The position numbers and the translations under genes are program-made. Under the pieces are notes generated by a model. That model ran no database searches. It was not told where the DNA came from and saw only the letters and a list, made by a program, of their open reading frames with translations. A stretch of DNA of 64,000 bases, taken from Mycolicibacterium fallax (lineage in GTDB: Bacteria; Actinomycetota; Actinomycetes; Mycobacteriales; Mycobacteriaceae). The stretch covers positions 1,674,001-1,738,000 of the forward strand of contig NZ_AP022603.1 in the NCBI RefSeq assembly GCF_010726955.1, given 5' to 3'. This document shows, one piece after another, positions 36,445-44,744 of this stretch (the first letter of the stretch is position 1; each line of letters begins with the position of its first letter).

Positions 36445-37724
36445 TCCTTGATGTCGGCCGCGGCGACGGCGATGTCGTCGCCGCGCGCGGGAGCCCCCCG
36501 CGCCAGCCAGCCGAGCGCACCCGCCAGAAAGCCCAGGAACACCAGCGGGTACCAGCCGCTCATCAGGTAGCCGACCCAGAATCGCCGTAGGTCCAGGTAG
36601 TTCCAGTACACCCCGCTGAAGTAGATGACGGTGTGCCCGGGCCCGGGACGGTGCAGCGTCCAGATGAACGTCAACGCGAACAGCCCGGCGGTGCGCACGC
36701 CCCACCAGAGGGCCCCGGACGGGCCTGCGGTCACGGCCTTGGCCACCAGCCAGAAGACCGCGGGCGCGAACCAGACCCAGTGCGCTGCCCAACTGAACGG
36801 AGACACCGCGCAGCCGGTCAATCCGACCAGCACCACCGCCAGCGCCGGCTCGGCACGCCGATGAGCCCAGGCCGCGGCGGCCAGTCCGGCTCCCAGCACC
36901 GCCAGGCTGACGGCGATCCACAGCCATTCCGGGCGGGCGGCGGGCAGGAAGAACCGGGCGAGAAAGCCGTTGATCGACTGGTTCGCCAGGTGGTCGATGC
37001 GGCCGATGTGCGCGGTGTCGCCGAGGTGGCTCCAGAACCAGCCGCTGTCTCGCGGCAGGAACGGCCAGGTCAGCACCACCGTCGCGACGAAGGTCAGTGC
37101 GGCGGCCGCCGACGCGCGCCACTGCCGGGTCAGCAGCAGGTACGGCAGGAAAATCAGCGGGGTGAGTTTGATGCCCGCGGCCAGACCCAGCCCAATGCCT
37201 CGCCATCGTGACCCGCTGGGCCGCAGCAGATCGAGCAGCACCAGCGCCATCAGCAACACGTTGATCTGACCCCACCACAGGGTGGCCTGCACCGGCTCGA
37301 TATCGACGACGGTCACCGCCAGCGCCGCGCTGGCCAGCGCCAGGCGCAGATCGCCCCGCAGCCCGGCCAACCGCAGGATCCGCCAGGCGATCAGTGCCAG
37401 CACCCCGATCGACAAGGCCAGCAGCGTCCACTTCGCCGGATCGGTCGCCAGCGCGGCCAGCGGCGCGAGTGCCAGCGCGGCGAACGGCGGATACACGAAC
37501 CAGGCTTTGCCCAGCGCCGGCGTCTCGTACAGCGGTTTCCCGGCCCACAGTTGGTCCACGGCGGCCCGGTAGGTCTCCCGGTCGTAGCCGTTGTCGGTGA
37601 GCCCGAAGAACGTCGCCTGGAACGGGACCAGCTCGTTGTGCAGCAGCAATGCGCAAACCGCCACGACCAGTGCCCCGACAACAATGCGACGCGGCAGTTG
37701 CCTGTCGTTCACGCAGCTGTGCAC
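36402..37724 (-). CDS. GT87-family membrane mannosyltransferase-like protein
   Basis: A 440-residue polytopic protein with about ten to eleven membrane helices, of the DUF2029/GT87 type that includes mycobacterial polyprenyl-phosphomannose-dependent mannosyltransferases. The start ATG is at 37724. Seen: the first periplasmic loop after helix 1 with GYDRETYRAAVDQLWAGKPLYE, then QATLWWGQINVLLMALVLLDLL and the LAAGIKLTPLIFLPYLL segment characteristic of GT87. The acidic residue in the first loop is the likely catalytic base in relatives. The acceptor (PIM, LM or arabinogalactan-linked mannan) cannot be told. It overlaps the TetR gene tail-to-tail. Confidence 0.85.
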   Translation of the reverse strand: MHSCVNDRQLPRRIVVGALVVAVCALLLHNELVPFQATFFGLTDNGYDRETYRAAVDQLWAGKPLYETPALGKAWFVYPPFAALALAPLAALATDPAKWTLLALSIGVLALIAWRILRLAGLRGDLRLALASAALAVTVVDIEPVQATLWWGQINVLLMALVLLDLLRPSGSRWRGIGLGLAAGIKLTPLIFLPYLLLTRQWRASAAAALTFVATVVLTWPFLPRDSGWFWSHLGDTAHIGRIDHLANQSINGFLARFFLPAARPEWLWIAVSLAVLGAGLAAAAWAHRRAEPALAVVLVGLTGCAVSPFSWAAHWVWFAPAVFWLVAKAVTAGPSGALWWGVRTAGLFALTFIWTLHRPGPGHTVIYFSGVYWNYLDLRRFWVGYLMSGWYPLVFLGFLAGALGWLARGAPARGDDIAVAAADIKDQLPERDAVAPALV

Positions 37725-37789
37725 CGGCTGAGTTTACGGAGTCCGCGGGTATGCCGATCACGCCAAATAGCCGGGGCGGTGGGTGCCTC

Positions 37790-37866
37790 ACGCTGAAGTT
37801 CACCTCCGCTTTTAACTTCACTTCGATGCTTAGGTGAAGTTGAAATGCCGAGGTGACTTCACTTCG
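37790..37866. repeat. Cluster of GTGAAGT/ACTTCAC direct and inverted repeats
   Basis: AACTTCAC at 37814-37821 is inverted by GTGAAGTT at 37834-37841 (12-bp loop). GAAGTTCACC at 37795-37804 and GTGACTTCACTTCG at 37853-37866 add further copies, and AACTTCACTTCG-like sequence occurs twice. The patch is AT-richer than its surroundings and lies directly before an IS3-type remnant, so it may be an insertion scar, the element end or an operator. Confidence 0.55.
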
Positions 37867-38074
37867 TCCCATCACCTACGAGGACGTTCGATGGGACTCG
37901 CCGGAGAGGCGACACGCCAATAAACTCCTCGGGACCGGCCAGGAGCTGTCCGAGGTGTGCCGGCATCTGGAGATCACCGAGTCGACCTGACATCGCTGGG
38001 TGGCCCAGTACGGCGGCATGAAAGCTAACGACGCCAAACGGCTCAAAGAACTCGAGGCCGAGAACGCCCGACGG
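37865..38074 (+). pseudogene. IS3-family transposase OrfA remnant
   Basis: The frame from 37865 encodes a degraded OrfA: SPERRHANKLLGTGQELSEV continues CRHLEITEST, a stop (TGA at 37988-37990), HRWVAQYGGMKANDAKRLKE and LEAENARR. The helix-turn-helix core and the QYGGMK-DDAKRLKELE element are diagnostic for IS3-family (IS407/IS51-like) OrfA. The stop replaces the Tyr codon usually found in this place. No OrfB or terminal repeat remains, and the sequence switches at about 38074 to a PAS-ANTAR coding region. The element is dead and probably old. The gap 37725-37864 before it holds only short repeats. Confidence 0.85.
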
Positions 38075-38451
38075 TGCACCACATCATCGTGATCGCTGAT
38101 CACATGCTCTCGGACGACGGCACCGTCATCGGTACCGAGGGCTACTACATCGACATCACCGAGACCGTCGAGTCGGAGATCCGCCAGTACCTCGCGGAGA
38201 CTGTGCCGGACGTGATCGCGGCCCGGGAGGACATCGACCGGGCCAAGCGCGTACTGATGTTCGTCTACGGCGTCTCCGCCGACCGAGCCTTCGACATCCC
38301 GCGCTGGCGCTCCCAGAAGACGAACGTCAAACTACGGCTGCTCGCCGCGCAGCTCGTCGACGATTTCGCCGCGCAGGAGCCGCTGCTCTCCCGCAGTGCC
38401 CGGGAGCGCTTCGACCACCTCCTCCTCATCGCCCACCGCCGGGCCCACTGA
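38074..38451 (+). pseudogene. 5'-truncated PAS-ANTAR regulator
   Basis: A 125-residue frame encodes the end of a PAS domain (HIIVIADHMLSDDGTVIGTE, then GYYIDIT) followed by a complete ANTAR RNA-binding domain (AAREDIDRAKRVLMFVYGVS, then the conserved RWRSQKTNVKLRLLAAQLVDDF). ANTAR proteins act as transcription antiterminators. The upstream PAS half is missing and replaced at about 38074 by the IS3 OrfA remnant, indicating truncation by insertion or deletion. A GTG exactly at the junction could still start translation, so a short ANTAR-only protein might be made. No sensor domain remains. Confidence 0.75.
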
Positions 38452-38475
38452 CCCCGACGCGAAGGAGCCTCTCCG

Positions 38476-38898
38476 GTGTTTGCCGCGCCGAGCGGCGGGG
38501 TAGGCCCATACCGCGGGTCACCAGGGCTCGGAGCGGAACGGAAGCTCGAATGCATCGGCAGCACGGATACGGCGGCCGACCCGGCACGGCGCATGAGCGA
38601 ACTGCACGTCGGCGCACTGCCGATCTGCGGCGAGGACGGCCGCCTGAAGGGAATGATCACGGACCGCGACATCGTGACCAAGGTGGTCGCACGCGGGCAC
38701 GATCCTGCGAGTGCACGCGCCGGCGAGCTCGCGCAGGGCCAAGCCGTCACGATCGGTGCGGACGATGACACCGGTGACCTCATCGCCGCCGTGTCCTTCG
38801 ATGGAACCACTCGCTCACGGACCGGGCGTCGACGACGTGACCAATCCCTCCGCCCGGTGTTGAAATCCGTGCGCCGGGTAACCCATCACCGGGGATGA
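38476..38898 (+). pseudogene. CBS-domain protein fragment
   Basis: About 70 codons in the middle (roughly 38545-38790) match a CBS pair protein of the mycobacterial stress type: ARRMSELHVGALPICGEDGR, LKGMITDRDIVTKVVARGHD and AGELAQGQAVTIGADD. The preceding residues are not the usual start (a DIM-type motif is missing) and the frame after TIGADD departs into Arg-rich nonsense, so the second CBS motif is lost. Both ends are therefore broken. CBS proteins bind adenosine nucleotides; this fragment is unlikely to function. Confidence 0.7.
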
Positions 38899-38944
38899 AC
38901 ACGAATCCCCTTCCAACAGAACCACTACGAGGAAGGTATGCACC

Positions 38945-39145
38945 ATGGCAGACCCCAACAACCCCGGACAGTTCGGCAACCGCTCCGACACGGAGGAGCA
39001 GGCCCGCAAGGGCGGCGAGGCGAGTCCCGGCCAGTTCGGTTCGACGGAGGGCGCGGACCCGCACGAGGCCGGCCGCAAGGGCGCCGAGGCGCAGCCCAAG
39101 GAGGCCAAGGCACGCGGTGGCGAGCACAGCCACTCGGGCCGGTGA
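38945..39145 (+). CDS. KGG-repeat stress protein
   Basis: A 66-residue hydrophilic protein of the KGG (general stress protein/con-10) family. ATG start at 38945 with GAGGAAGG about ten bases before. Repeats: DPNNPGQFGNRSDTEEQARK, GGEASPGQFGSTEGADPHEA and GRKGAEAQPKEAK, with RKGGE as the family core. Such proteins are disordered and accumulate in desiccation or stationary-phase stress. Its TGA overlaps the GTG of the next gene (39142-39145), so the iron-permease-like protein is translationally coupled. Confidence 0.85.
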   Translation: MADPNNPGQFGNRSDTEEQARKGGEASPGQFGSTEGADPHEAGRKGAEAQPKEAKARGGEHSHSGR

Positions 39146-39612
39146 CGCGCACTCCGCGGGAGGAATCAGCGACCGCGGAACCCTATGGGGCCCCGCGGTC
39201 CGCTTCGGCCGACCGCGAACACGCGAGCAGCCACCGTCCGGCACTCCTCCCCGGCTCCGTCGACTCGCACCTGTCGATCTTCGATCGCTTCGCCGATCTC
39301 ACCGGCCGGTGGGTATCGCAGGCGTGGTTCTTCAGCTTCTGCGTGCTGCTGGTGCTGATCTGGGCCCCGTCGATCCTCGTCCTCCGCGATGTCGACACCT
39401 GGCAACTGGTGATCAACACCGCCACCACGATCGTCACGTTTCTCCTGGTGGCCCTGGTTCAGAACCAGTCGACCCGGGCGGACGCGGCGACTCAACAGAA
39501 GCTCAACGCCCTGATCGAGGCGACTCTTGATCAGGAGCCGTCGGCGCGGTCAGAGACCGTTCGCCGTCAGCTCCGCGAGGCGATCGGCGTGGAACGCCGG
39601 GAATCCTCGTGA
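39142..39612 (+). CDS. Low-affinity iron permease family protein
   Basis: A 156-residue membrane protein of the low-affinity iron permease family (Fet4-like short form). The GTG at 39142 overlaps the KGG stop as GTGA. The first 45 residues are hydrophilic; the domain begins FDRFADLTGRWVSQAWFF, followed by FCVLLVLIWAPSILV, INTATTIVTFLLVALVQNQS and the cytoplasmic QQKLNALIEATLD. Only two hydrophobic helices are clear, fewer than in fungal permeases; the bacterial proteins are short and their transport has rarely been tested. The KGG neighbour suggests a stress context. Confidence 0.8.
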   Translation: MTRTPREESATAEPYGAPRSASADREHASSHRPALLPGSVDSHLSIFDRFADLTGRWVSQAWFFSFCVLLVLIWAPSILVLRDVDTWQLVINTATTIVTFLLVALVQNQSTRADAATQQKLNALIEATLDQEPSARSETVRRQLREAIGVERRESS

Positions 39613-39730
39613 GAGGCCCAACGAAGGAGCGCGGAAGCGCCGCAATGTTCGGTCTCACCCCGCGCGGACGTCACGTCATCGCGGTGGAACCCGAACCATT
39701 CAGTGTCGTGGAACGCGCGCGTGCGCACAG

Positions 39731-39982
39731 TCAGGACCACCGGTCGACGTCGAGCACCAGGTCGAGCACCGGCCGACCGAGTATCTCGACGAGATCAGCG
39801 AACGGCTCGGTCTCGAAGACGAGGCCTCCGCCGTCCTCGTTCCGCTGGTCGGTGGGCAGATCGGGTGTTGTCGCGTAGGAGGACTTCCCCGCCGCCATGC
39901 CCACGCTGGGCGGAGAACTCACGCTGACGGCCCCCGTGGTGCGGGAGGAGTCTCCGGGGCCGATGAGCCCCTCCCTCGGCAC
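39731..39982 (-). pseudogene. CocE/NonD hydrolase C-terminal fragment
   Basis: In the minus strand, TTPDLPTDQRNEDGGGLVFE followed by TEPFADLVEILGRPVLDLVL resembles the beta-sandwich C-terminal domain of CocE/NonD (X-Pro dipeptidyl-peptidase-like) hydrolases, which carry DLP-x2-QR-x2-D and a later EILG-x-PVL. The frame stops after DVDRWS, losing about 100 residues of that domain, and nothing of the alpha/beta-hydrolase domain remains upstream. The rest of the 386-bp gap 39613-39998 shows no convincing gene on either strand. Confidence 0.55.
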
Positions 39983-39998
39983 ACGATCCGCTGATGCC

Positions 39999-40604
39999 TC
40001 AGCGGTACGGCGGGTACGGCGAGCGACTCACGAGAGCGGCGAGGTGCGCCGCGTTGCGTGCCGCGTTGGCCGTGGTCGTGGCGACCGCGTCCGGGGTTCC
40101 GTCGAGATCCTTGTAATCGCGGCCGCCCATCGCCTCGTCGTTCCAGTACGTGGCCCCCTGTGCGGGCACGGTGAAGCCGATATCGCCCAGCGCACCGAAC
40201 ACGTCCGCGATGATCTTGTGCGCCCCGTCCTCGTTGCCGACGACGGCGCACATCGCCACCTTGCCGAGCATGGCGGGACGCCCCTCGTCGTCGGTCTCAG
40301 ACAGTTCCGCATCGAGTCGCTCGAGAACCCGCTGGGCGACACTGGACATGTGCCCGAGCCAGGTGGGCGTCGCGAGGAGCACGATGTCGGCCGCGCGGAC
40401 CCGCTCGAGCACCTCCGGCCATTGATCGCCCTCACCCATGTCGCGCTGCACCCCGGGCCTGATGTCGTGGTCCACCGCGCGGACGGCCTCACCGGAGACC
40501 CCGTGTCGGTCGAGCTCCTCGAGAACCTGCCGGGCGAGGACGTCACTGCTCGACGCGGACGGCGAGGGTCTTAGAGTGCAGATGATCGCGAGTGCTGAAG
40601 TCAT
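39999..40604 (-). CDS. Flavodoxin-like NAD(P)H-dependent oxidoreductase
   Basis: A 201-residue flavodoxin-fold protein. Start ATG at 40604-40602. FMN-binding elements: IICTLRPSPSASSSDVLARQ for the phosphate loop, ADIVLLATPTWLGHMSSVAQ for the first isoalloxazine loop (TPTWLG-x-MSS is typical of the NADPH-dependent FMN reductase family), and AVVGNEDGAHKI for the next strand. It could act as an NAD(P)H:quinone or FMN reductase. It closes the accessory segment: beyond it is the bidirectional terminator and then nrdE. Confidence 0.85.
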   Translation of the reverse strand: MTSALAIICTLRPSPSASSSDVLARQVLEELDRHGVSGEAVRAVDHDIRPGVQRDMGEGDQWPEVLERVRAADIVLLATPTWLGHMSSVAQRVLERLDAELSETDDEGRPAMLGKVAMCAVVGNEDGAHKIIADVFGALGDIGFTVPAQGATYWNDEAMGGRDYKDLDGTPDAVATTTANAARNAAHLAALVSRSPYPPYR

Positions 40605-40681
40605 GCCTTCGGGGTAACCGCCGATCCCTACCGTTCAAACATCGCACCGGCATCCCAGATCACCGCAACCCCCGACGAGAC

Positions 40682-40719
40682 GAGGGCGCCGGTCGAGGTA
40701 TCCCGCGACCGGCGCCCTC
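40682..40719. terminator. Hairpin terminator between nrdE and the flavodoxin gene
   Basis: GAGGGCGCCGGTCG (40682-40695) and CGACCGGCGCCCTC (40706-40719) form a perfect 14-bp stem with a 10-base loop, 14 bp beyond the nrdE stop codon on the minus strand. There is no clear U tract, so it may be factor-assisted; it likely ends nrdHIE transcription. Confidence 0.75.
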
Positions 40720-40732
40720 AGTCATGCGGCCG

Positions 40733-42901
40733 TCACAGCATGCAGCTGACGCAGCCCTCCACCTCGGTGCCCTCCAGCGCCATCTGCCGGAGCCGGATGT
40801 AGTAGAGCGTCTTGATGCCCTTGCGCCAGGCGTAGATCTGCGCCTTGTTGACATCCCGGGTGCTGGCGGTGTCCTTGAAGAACAGCGTCAGGCTCAGCCC
40901 CTGGTCCACGTGCTGGGTGGCCGCGGCGTAGGTGTCGATGATCTTCTCGTAGCCGATCTCGTAGGCATCCTGGTAGTACTCCAGGTTGTCGTTGGTCAGG
41001 TACGGCGCCGGGTAGTAGACCCGGCCGATCTTGCCTTCCTTGCGGATCTCGATCTTCGACGCCACCGGGTGGATCGAGCTGGTGGAGTGGTTGATGTAGG
41101 AGATCGATCCGGTCGGCGGGACGGCCTGCAGGTTCTGGTTGTAGATGCCGTGCGCCTGCACCGACTCCTTGAGCCGTCGCCAGTCCTCCTGGGTCGGAAT
41201 GTGAATCTCGGCGTCGGCGAAGATCTTTCGCACCCGCTCGGTCGCCGGCTCCCAGGCCTGCTCGGTGTACTTGTCGAAGAACTCACCGGAGGCGTACTTG
41301 GACTCGTCGAACCCGGCGAACTTGCGGCCGCGCTCGATGGCGATCTTGTTCGACGCCCGCAGCGCGTTGAACAGCACCGTGTAGAAGTAGATGTTGGTGA
41401 AGTCCACGCCCTCGTCGGAGCCGTAGAAGATCCGCTCCCGGGCCAGATAGCCGTGCAGGTTCATCTGCCCCAGGCCGATGGCGTGAGATTCGTTGTTGCC
41501 CTTCTCAATCGAGGGCACCGACCCGATGTGCGTCTGGTCGCTGACCGCGGTCAGCGCGCGGATCGCCACCTCGATGGTCTGGGCGAAGTCCGGGGAATCC
41601 ATCGCCTTGGCGATGTTCAGCGAACCGAGGTTGCAGGAGATGTCCTTGCCGATCTTGGCGTAGGACAGATCCTCGTTGAACTCCGACGGAGTGGAGACCT
41701 GCAGGATCTCCGAGCACAGGTTGGAGTGGGTGATCTTGCCGGCGACCGGGTTCGCCCGGTTCACCGTGTCCTCGTACATGATGTACGGGTAACCGGACTC
41801 GAACTGCAGCTCGGCCAGGGTCTGGAAGAACTCGCGGGCCTTGATCTTGGTCTTGCGGATCCGCGCGTCGTTGACCATCTCGTGGTACTTCTCGGTCACC
41901 GAAATGTCGGCGAACGGCAGCCCGTAGACCTTCTCCACGTCGTACGGCGAGAACAGGTACATGTCCTCGTTGCGCTTGGCCAGCTCGAAGGTGATGTCCG
42001 GGATCACCACGCCGAGGCTGAGCGTCTTGATCCGGATCTTCTCGTCGGCGTTCTCCCGCTTGGTGTCCAGGAAGCGGTAGATGTCGGGGTGATGCGCGTG
42101 CAGGTACACCGCGCCGGCACCCTGGCGCGCGCCGAGCTGATTGGCGTAGGAGAACGAGTCCTCCAGCAGCTTCATGATCGGGATGACGCCCGAGCTCTGG
42201 TTCTCGATGTTCTTGATCGGCGCGCCGTGCTCGCGAATGTTGCTCAGCAGCAACGCAACTCCGCCGCCACGCTTGGACAGCTGCAGCGCGGAGTTGATCG
42301 AGCGGCCGATCGACTCCATGTTGTCCTCGATGCGCAGCAGGAAGCAGCTCACCGGCTCGCCGCGTTGCTTCTTGCCCGAGTTGAGGAAGGTTGGGGTGGC
42401 CGGCTGGAACCGGCCGTCGATGATCTCGTCGACCAGCCTCTCGGCCAGCGCGGTGTCACCGGCGCCCAGCGTCAGCGCCACCATGACCACGCGGTCCTCG
42501 AAGCGCTCCAGGTAGCGCTTCCCGTCGAAGGTCTTCAGCGTGTAGGAGGTGTAGTACTTGAACGCGCCCAAAAACGTCGGGAAGCGGAACTTCTTGGCGT
42601 ACGCCCGGTCCATCAGCGACTTGACGAAGTTGCGGCTGTACTGGTCGAGCACCTCGCGCTCGTAGTACTCCTTGGAGATCAGGTAGTCGAGCTTCTCGTC
42701 CTGATTGTGGAAGAAGACGGTGTTTTGGTTGACGTGCTGCAGGAAGTACTCCCGCGCGGCCAGCACATCCTTGTCGAACTGAATCTTGCCCTCGGCGTCG
42801 TACAGATTCAGCATCGCGTTGAGCGCGTGGTAGTCGCTCTCGCCCGGCAGCGCGTGCACGCTGGTGGTTACTGGCTCTGCAGCTGTGACGGTTGGTGACA
42901 C
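40733..42901 (-). CDS. nrdE: Class Ib ribonucleotide reductase alpha subunit
   Basis: A 722-residue catalytic subunit that reduces ribonucleoside diphosphates with NrdF2 and NrdH. The start is the GTG at 42901-42899 ([28 protein letters not shown]); the open frame continues upstream inside nrdI but is unrelated. Active-site elements: [13 protein letters not shown] (Cys), [10 protein letters not shown], the [10 protein letters not shown] region and the C-terminal EGCVSCML with the redox Cys pair. Class Ib proteins lack the full N-terminal ATP cone, as here. It overlaps nrdI by 34 bp. Order nrdH-nrdI-nrdE on the minus strand. Confidence 0.98.
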   Translation of the reverse strand: MSPTVTAAEPVTTSVHALPGESDYHALNAMLNLYDAEGKIQFDKDVLAAREYFLQHVNQNTVFFHNQDEKLDYLISKEYYEREVLDQYSRNFVKSLMDRAYAKKFRFPTFLGAFKYYTSYTLKTFDGKRYLERFEDRVVMVALTLGAGDTALAERLVDEIIDGRFQPATPTFLNSGKKQRGEPVSCFLLRIEDNMESIGRSINSALQLSKRGGGVALLLSNIREHGAPIKNIENQSSGVIPIMKLLEDSFSYANQLGARQGAGAVYLHAHHPDIYRFLDTKRENADEKIRIKTLSLGVVIPDITFELAKRNEDMYLFSPYDVEKVYGLPFADISVTEKYHEMVNDARIRKTKIKAREFFQTLAELQFESGYPYIMYEDTVNRANPVAGKITHSNLCSEILQVSTPSEFNEDLSYAKIGKDISCNLGSLNIAKAMDSPDFAQTIEVAIRALTAVSDQTHIGSVPSIEKGNNESHAIGLGQMNLHGYLARERIFYGSDEGVDFTNIYFYTVLFNALRASNKIAIERGRKFAGFDESKYASGEFFDKYTEQAWEPATERVRKIFADAEIHIPTQEDWRRLKESVQAHGIYNQNLQAVPPTGSISYINHSTSSIHPVASKIEIRKEGKIGRVYYPAPYLTNDNLEYYQDAYEIGYEKIIDTYAAATQHVDQGLSLTLFFKDTASTRDVNKAQIYAWRKGIKTLYYIRLRQMALEGTEVEGCVSCML

Positions 42902-43314
42902 CCGTGTTCCTTCCAGAAGTCTTCCAGTCCCGCACGGACGGCGAAGACGTCGTCCGTGGTTCCCATCAGTTCGAATCGGTAGAGATAGGGGACGCCGGTC
43001 TTGCGGGCGACGACGTCGCCGGCGTACCCGAACTCTGCCCCGAAGTTGGTGTTGCCCGCGGCGATGACGCCGCGCAGCAGCGACCGGTTGTGCGCATTGT
43101 TGAGAAAAGCGATGACCTGCTTGGGGACGTAGCCCCCGGCCTCGGGATCCGGGCCGTTGGCCCGGCCGCCGCCGTAGGTCGGCAGGATCAGAACGTACGG
43201 CTCGTCGACCTCGATGCGGCCATGCAGCGGGATCCGGATGGCCGGCAGTTCGAGCTTCTCGACGAAGCGGTGGGTGTTCTCCGAGACGCTGGAGAAGTAG
43301 ACGATATGCGCCAT
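42868..43314 (-). CDS. nrdI: Flavodoxin-like NrdI
   Basis: A 148-residue flavodoxin-like protein that supplies the oxidant for assembling the NrdF manganese-tyrosyl cofactor. Start ATG at 43314-43312: [20 protein letters not shown], with the FMN phosphate loop [19 protein letters not shown] and [24 protein letters not shown] are the NrdI FMN-binding loops. It lies 75 bp downstream of nrdH and overlaps nrdE by 34 bp, so the three form one operon. Confidence 0.97.
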   Translation of the reverse strand: MAHIVYFSSVSENTHRFVEKLELPAIRIPLHGRIEVDEPYVLILPTYGGGRANGPDPEAGGYVPKQVIAFLNNAHNRSLLRGVIAAGNTNFGAEFGYAGDVVARKTGVPYLYRFELMGTTDDVFAVRAGLEDFWKEHGCHQPSQLQSQ

Positions 43315-43389
43315 TGTTGACTGCCTTCCCTCCGCGAAGTGATCTGCCCAGCGGCGCGGTCCGATGCAACCGCGCCGACGGTGCCGCGG

Positions 43390-43641
43390 CTAGGCCGTGG
43401 CGGCGACGACGGGCGCCAGCGCCTTGATCCGGTCCGGCCGGAAGCCCGACCAGTGCTCGGCGCCGGCGACGACGACGGGCGCCTGCAGGTAGCCCAGCGC
43501 CATCACGTAGTCACGGGCCTCGGTGTCCACGGTGATGTCGATGATGTCGTAGGCCACCCCCTGCTTGTCCAGCGCCTTGTAGGTGGCGTTGCACTGCACG
43601 CACGCGGGCTTGGTGTACACGGTGATCGACGGCTGACTCAT
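43390..43641 (-). CDS. nrdH: NrdH glutaredoxin-like redoxin
   Basis: An 83-residue redoxin that re-reduces NrdE, itself reduced by thioredoxin reductase. The start is the ATG at 43641-43639 ([20 protein letters not shown]), whose CVQC pair is the redox-active site; an upstream in-frame ATG at 43710 is unlikely because it adds 23 unrelated residues. [11 protein letters not shown] near the end is the NrdH-specific WSGFRP-type motif. First gene of nrdHIE, with NrdR-type dyads about 190 bp upstream. Confidence 0.96.
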   Translation of the reverse strand: MSQPSITVYTKPACVQCNATYKALDKQGVAYDIIDITVDTEARDYVMALGYLQAPVVVAGAEHWSGFRPDRIKALAPVVAATA

Positions 43642-43832
43642 CTTCGACAGGCTCCCCTCAGCGAAAACTCGAAACAGGTATTGGTGTGGCTCGGCTGACC
43701 GCCGCGCCACGCGCTTCCCGGCCGTCGAATCCGCTGGCTACCGGTCCGGGATATCCGGTCCCACCAGCGGGTGGAGGGACGGAATCAAGGGTTTTTCCGG
43801 TGTTGGATGCTTGTGGCCTGTTGGCGGTTCAA

Positions 43833-43880
43833 ACACTACACCTAGTGGCCGACAAAGCGAAGAGATACAAGATGTTCTGA
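43833..43880 (-). promoter_or_regulatory. NrdR-box candidates upstream of nrdH
   Basis: ACACTACACCTAGTGG at 43833-43848 closely matches the proximal box of the nrdF2 promoter (ACACTACAACTAGTGT). A degenerate partner, ATACAAGATGTTCTGA, lies at 43865-43880, again 32 bp away start to start. The remainder of the gap 43642-44067 (426 bp) shows no gene I can support. Confidence 0.75.
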
Positions 43881-44067
43881 ACAACATTCGTGCAATTCCC
43901 TGGTCGTAAGCGCCTCCGGTGGCTGTTTCCAGACCCCGCCCGGCGTGTCGTGGATCACAACACGCCGACGCCCCGGCCCTGGTGCACCCCAGTCTCGCAG
44001 CACCCTCCGACAGATCCCGGCCAGCGCCGGCGGGACCCACGGACAGCAAAATCGCCGCGCGGCCGCC

Positions 44068-44640
44068 TCAGTCGGTCGCGCCCACCTCGGCGGCGAGCCG
44101 GTCGATGACCGCGCGCACCTCGGCGACCACCTCGACCAGCTCGCTCGGGTGGCTGCCGTTGAGCTTCTTGGTCGGCAACGACAGCTTCACGTCCTCGACC
44201 ACCCGGGCGCCGGCCACGCCGAGCGACTTGCGGGTCTCGTCGTGCGCCCAGACACCGCCGTAGCCGCCCAGCGCGGCGCCGATCACCGCGACCGGCGTGC
44301 CGGAGATCGCACTGTGGCCATACGGCCGCGACAGCCAGTCGATAGCGTTTTTGACGGTGGCCGGAATGCTGCCGTTGTACTCCGGGGTGATGATCAGCAC
44401 CGCGTCGGCGACATCGGCGGCCGCGCGCAGATGCTCAGCCCCGTCCGGACGCTCCCCATCGACGTCGATGTCCTCGTTGTAGAACGGCACGTCGCCGAGC
44501 CCGCCGCCGGCCGCACCTCGGTAGCAGCTGATGCCGACCCCGGCCGGCGCGTTGGCCTCGCCGACCTCGGCGAGTTGCCGGTTGACCGAGCCCGCCCGCA
44601 GGCTGCCGAGCAGGATCAGGATGTTGGTGCTGTTCGCCAT
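44068..44640 (-). CDS. NADPH-dependent FMN reductase (Rv3054c-like)
   Basis: A 190-residue flavodoxin-fold oxidoreductase. The start is the ATG at 44640-44638 (MANSTNILILLGSLRAGSVNRQ), whose GSLRAGSVNR loop binds the FMN phosphate; the motif EYNGSIPATVKNAIDWLSR is the family signature (the PEYN-x-SIPA-x-LKNAIDW element). Such proteins reduce FMN or quinones with NADPH. It is divergent from the TetR gene, and a large nested palindrome between the two makes repression by that TetR likely. Confidence 0.93.
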   Translation of the reverse strand: MANSTNILILLGSLRAGSVNRQLAEVGEANAPAGVGISCYRGAAGGGLGDVPFYNEDIDVDGERPDGAEHLRAAADVADAVLIITPEYNGSIPATVKNAIDWLSRPYGHSAISGTPVAVIGAALGGYGGVWAHDETRKSLGVAGARVVEDVKLSLPTKKLNGSHPSELVEVVAEVRAVIDRLAAEVGATD

Positions 44641-44685
44641 CGGGGTTCCTTCACCGGAATCACGGGCCGAGCCAGTCTCGACCCT

Positions 44686-44729
44686 CACCCCGAAATCAAC
44701 CGGACCGTGGTCCGCTTTATTTCGGGGTG
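44686..44729. promoter_or_regulatory. Nested palindromic operator between FMN reductase and TetR
   Basis: An inner dyad CGGACCGTGGTCCG (44701-44714) is centred exactly inside an outer dyad, CACCCCGAAAT (44686-44696) and ATTTCGGGGTG (44719-44729); both share the centre 44707.5. The outer right arm covers a GTG at 44727, which therefore is unlikely to be the TetR start. Confidence 0.75.
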
Positions 44730-44744
44730 GACTACACTTTCCTC

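Noticed and set aside
39609..39878. An 89-codon plus-strand frame after the iron permease gene
   Set aside because: Ser/Arg-rich nonsense with no similarity; it is opposite the CocE fragment.
24862..40604. Prophage or integrative element
   Set aside because: No integrase, tRNA attachment site, flanking direct repeats or phage structural genes were seen. Only one dead IS3 remnant supports mobility.
43738..44049. A 103-codon minus-strand frame upstream of nrdH
   Set aside because: No domain, odd composition, and it would cover the NrdR-type boxes. It is treated as noncoding.
44727..44744. GTG at 44727 as start of the TetR gene
   Set aside because: It lies inside the outer arm of the nested operator, and the ATG at 44745 begins the conserved part directly.
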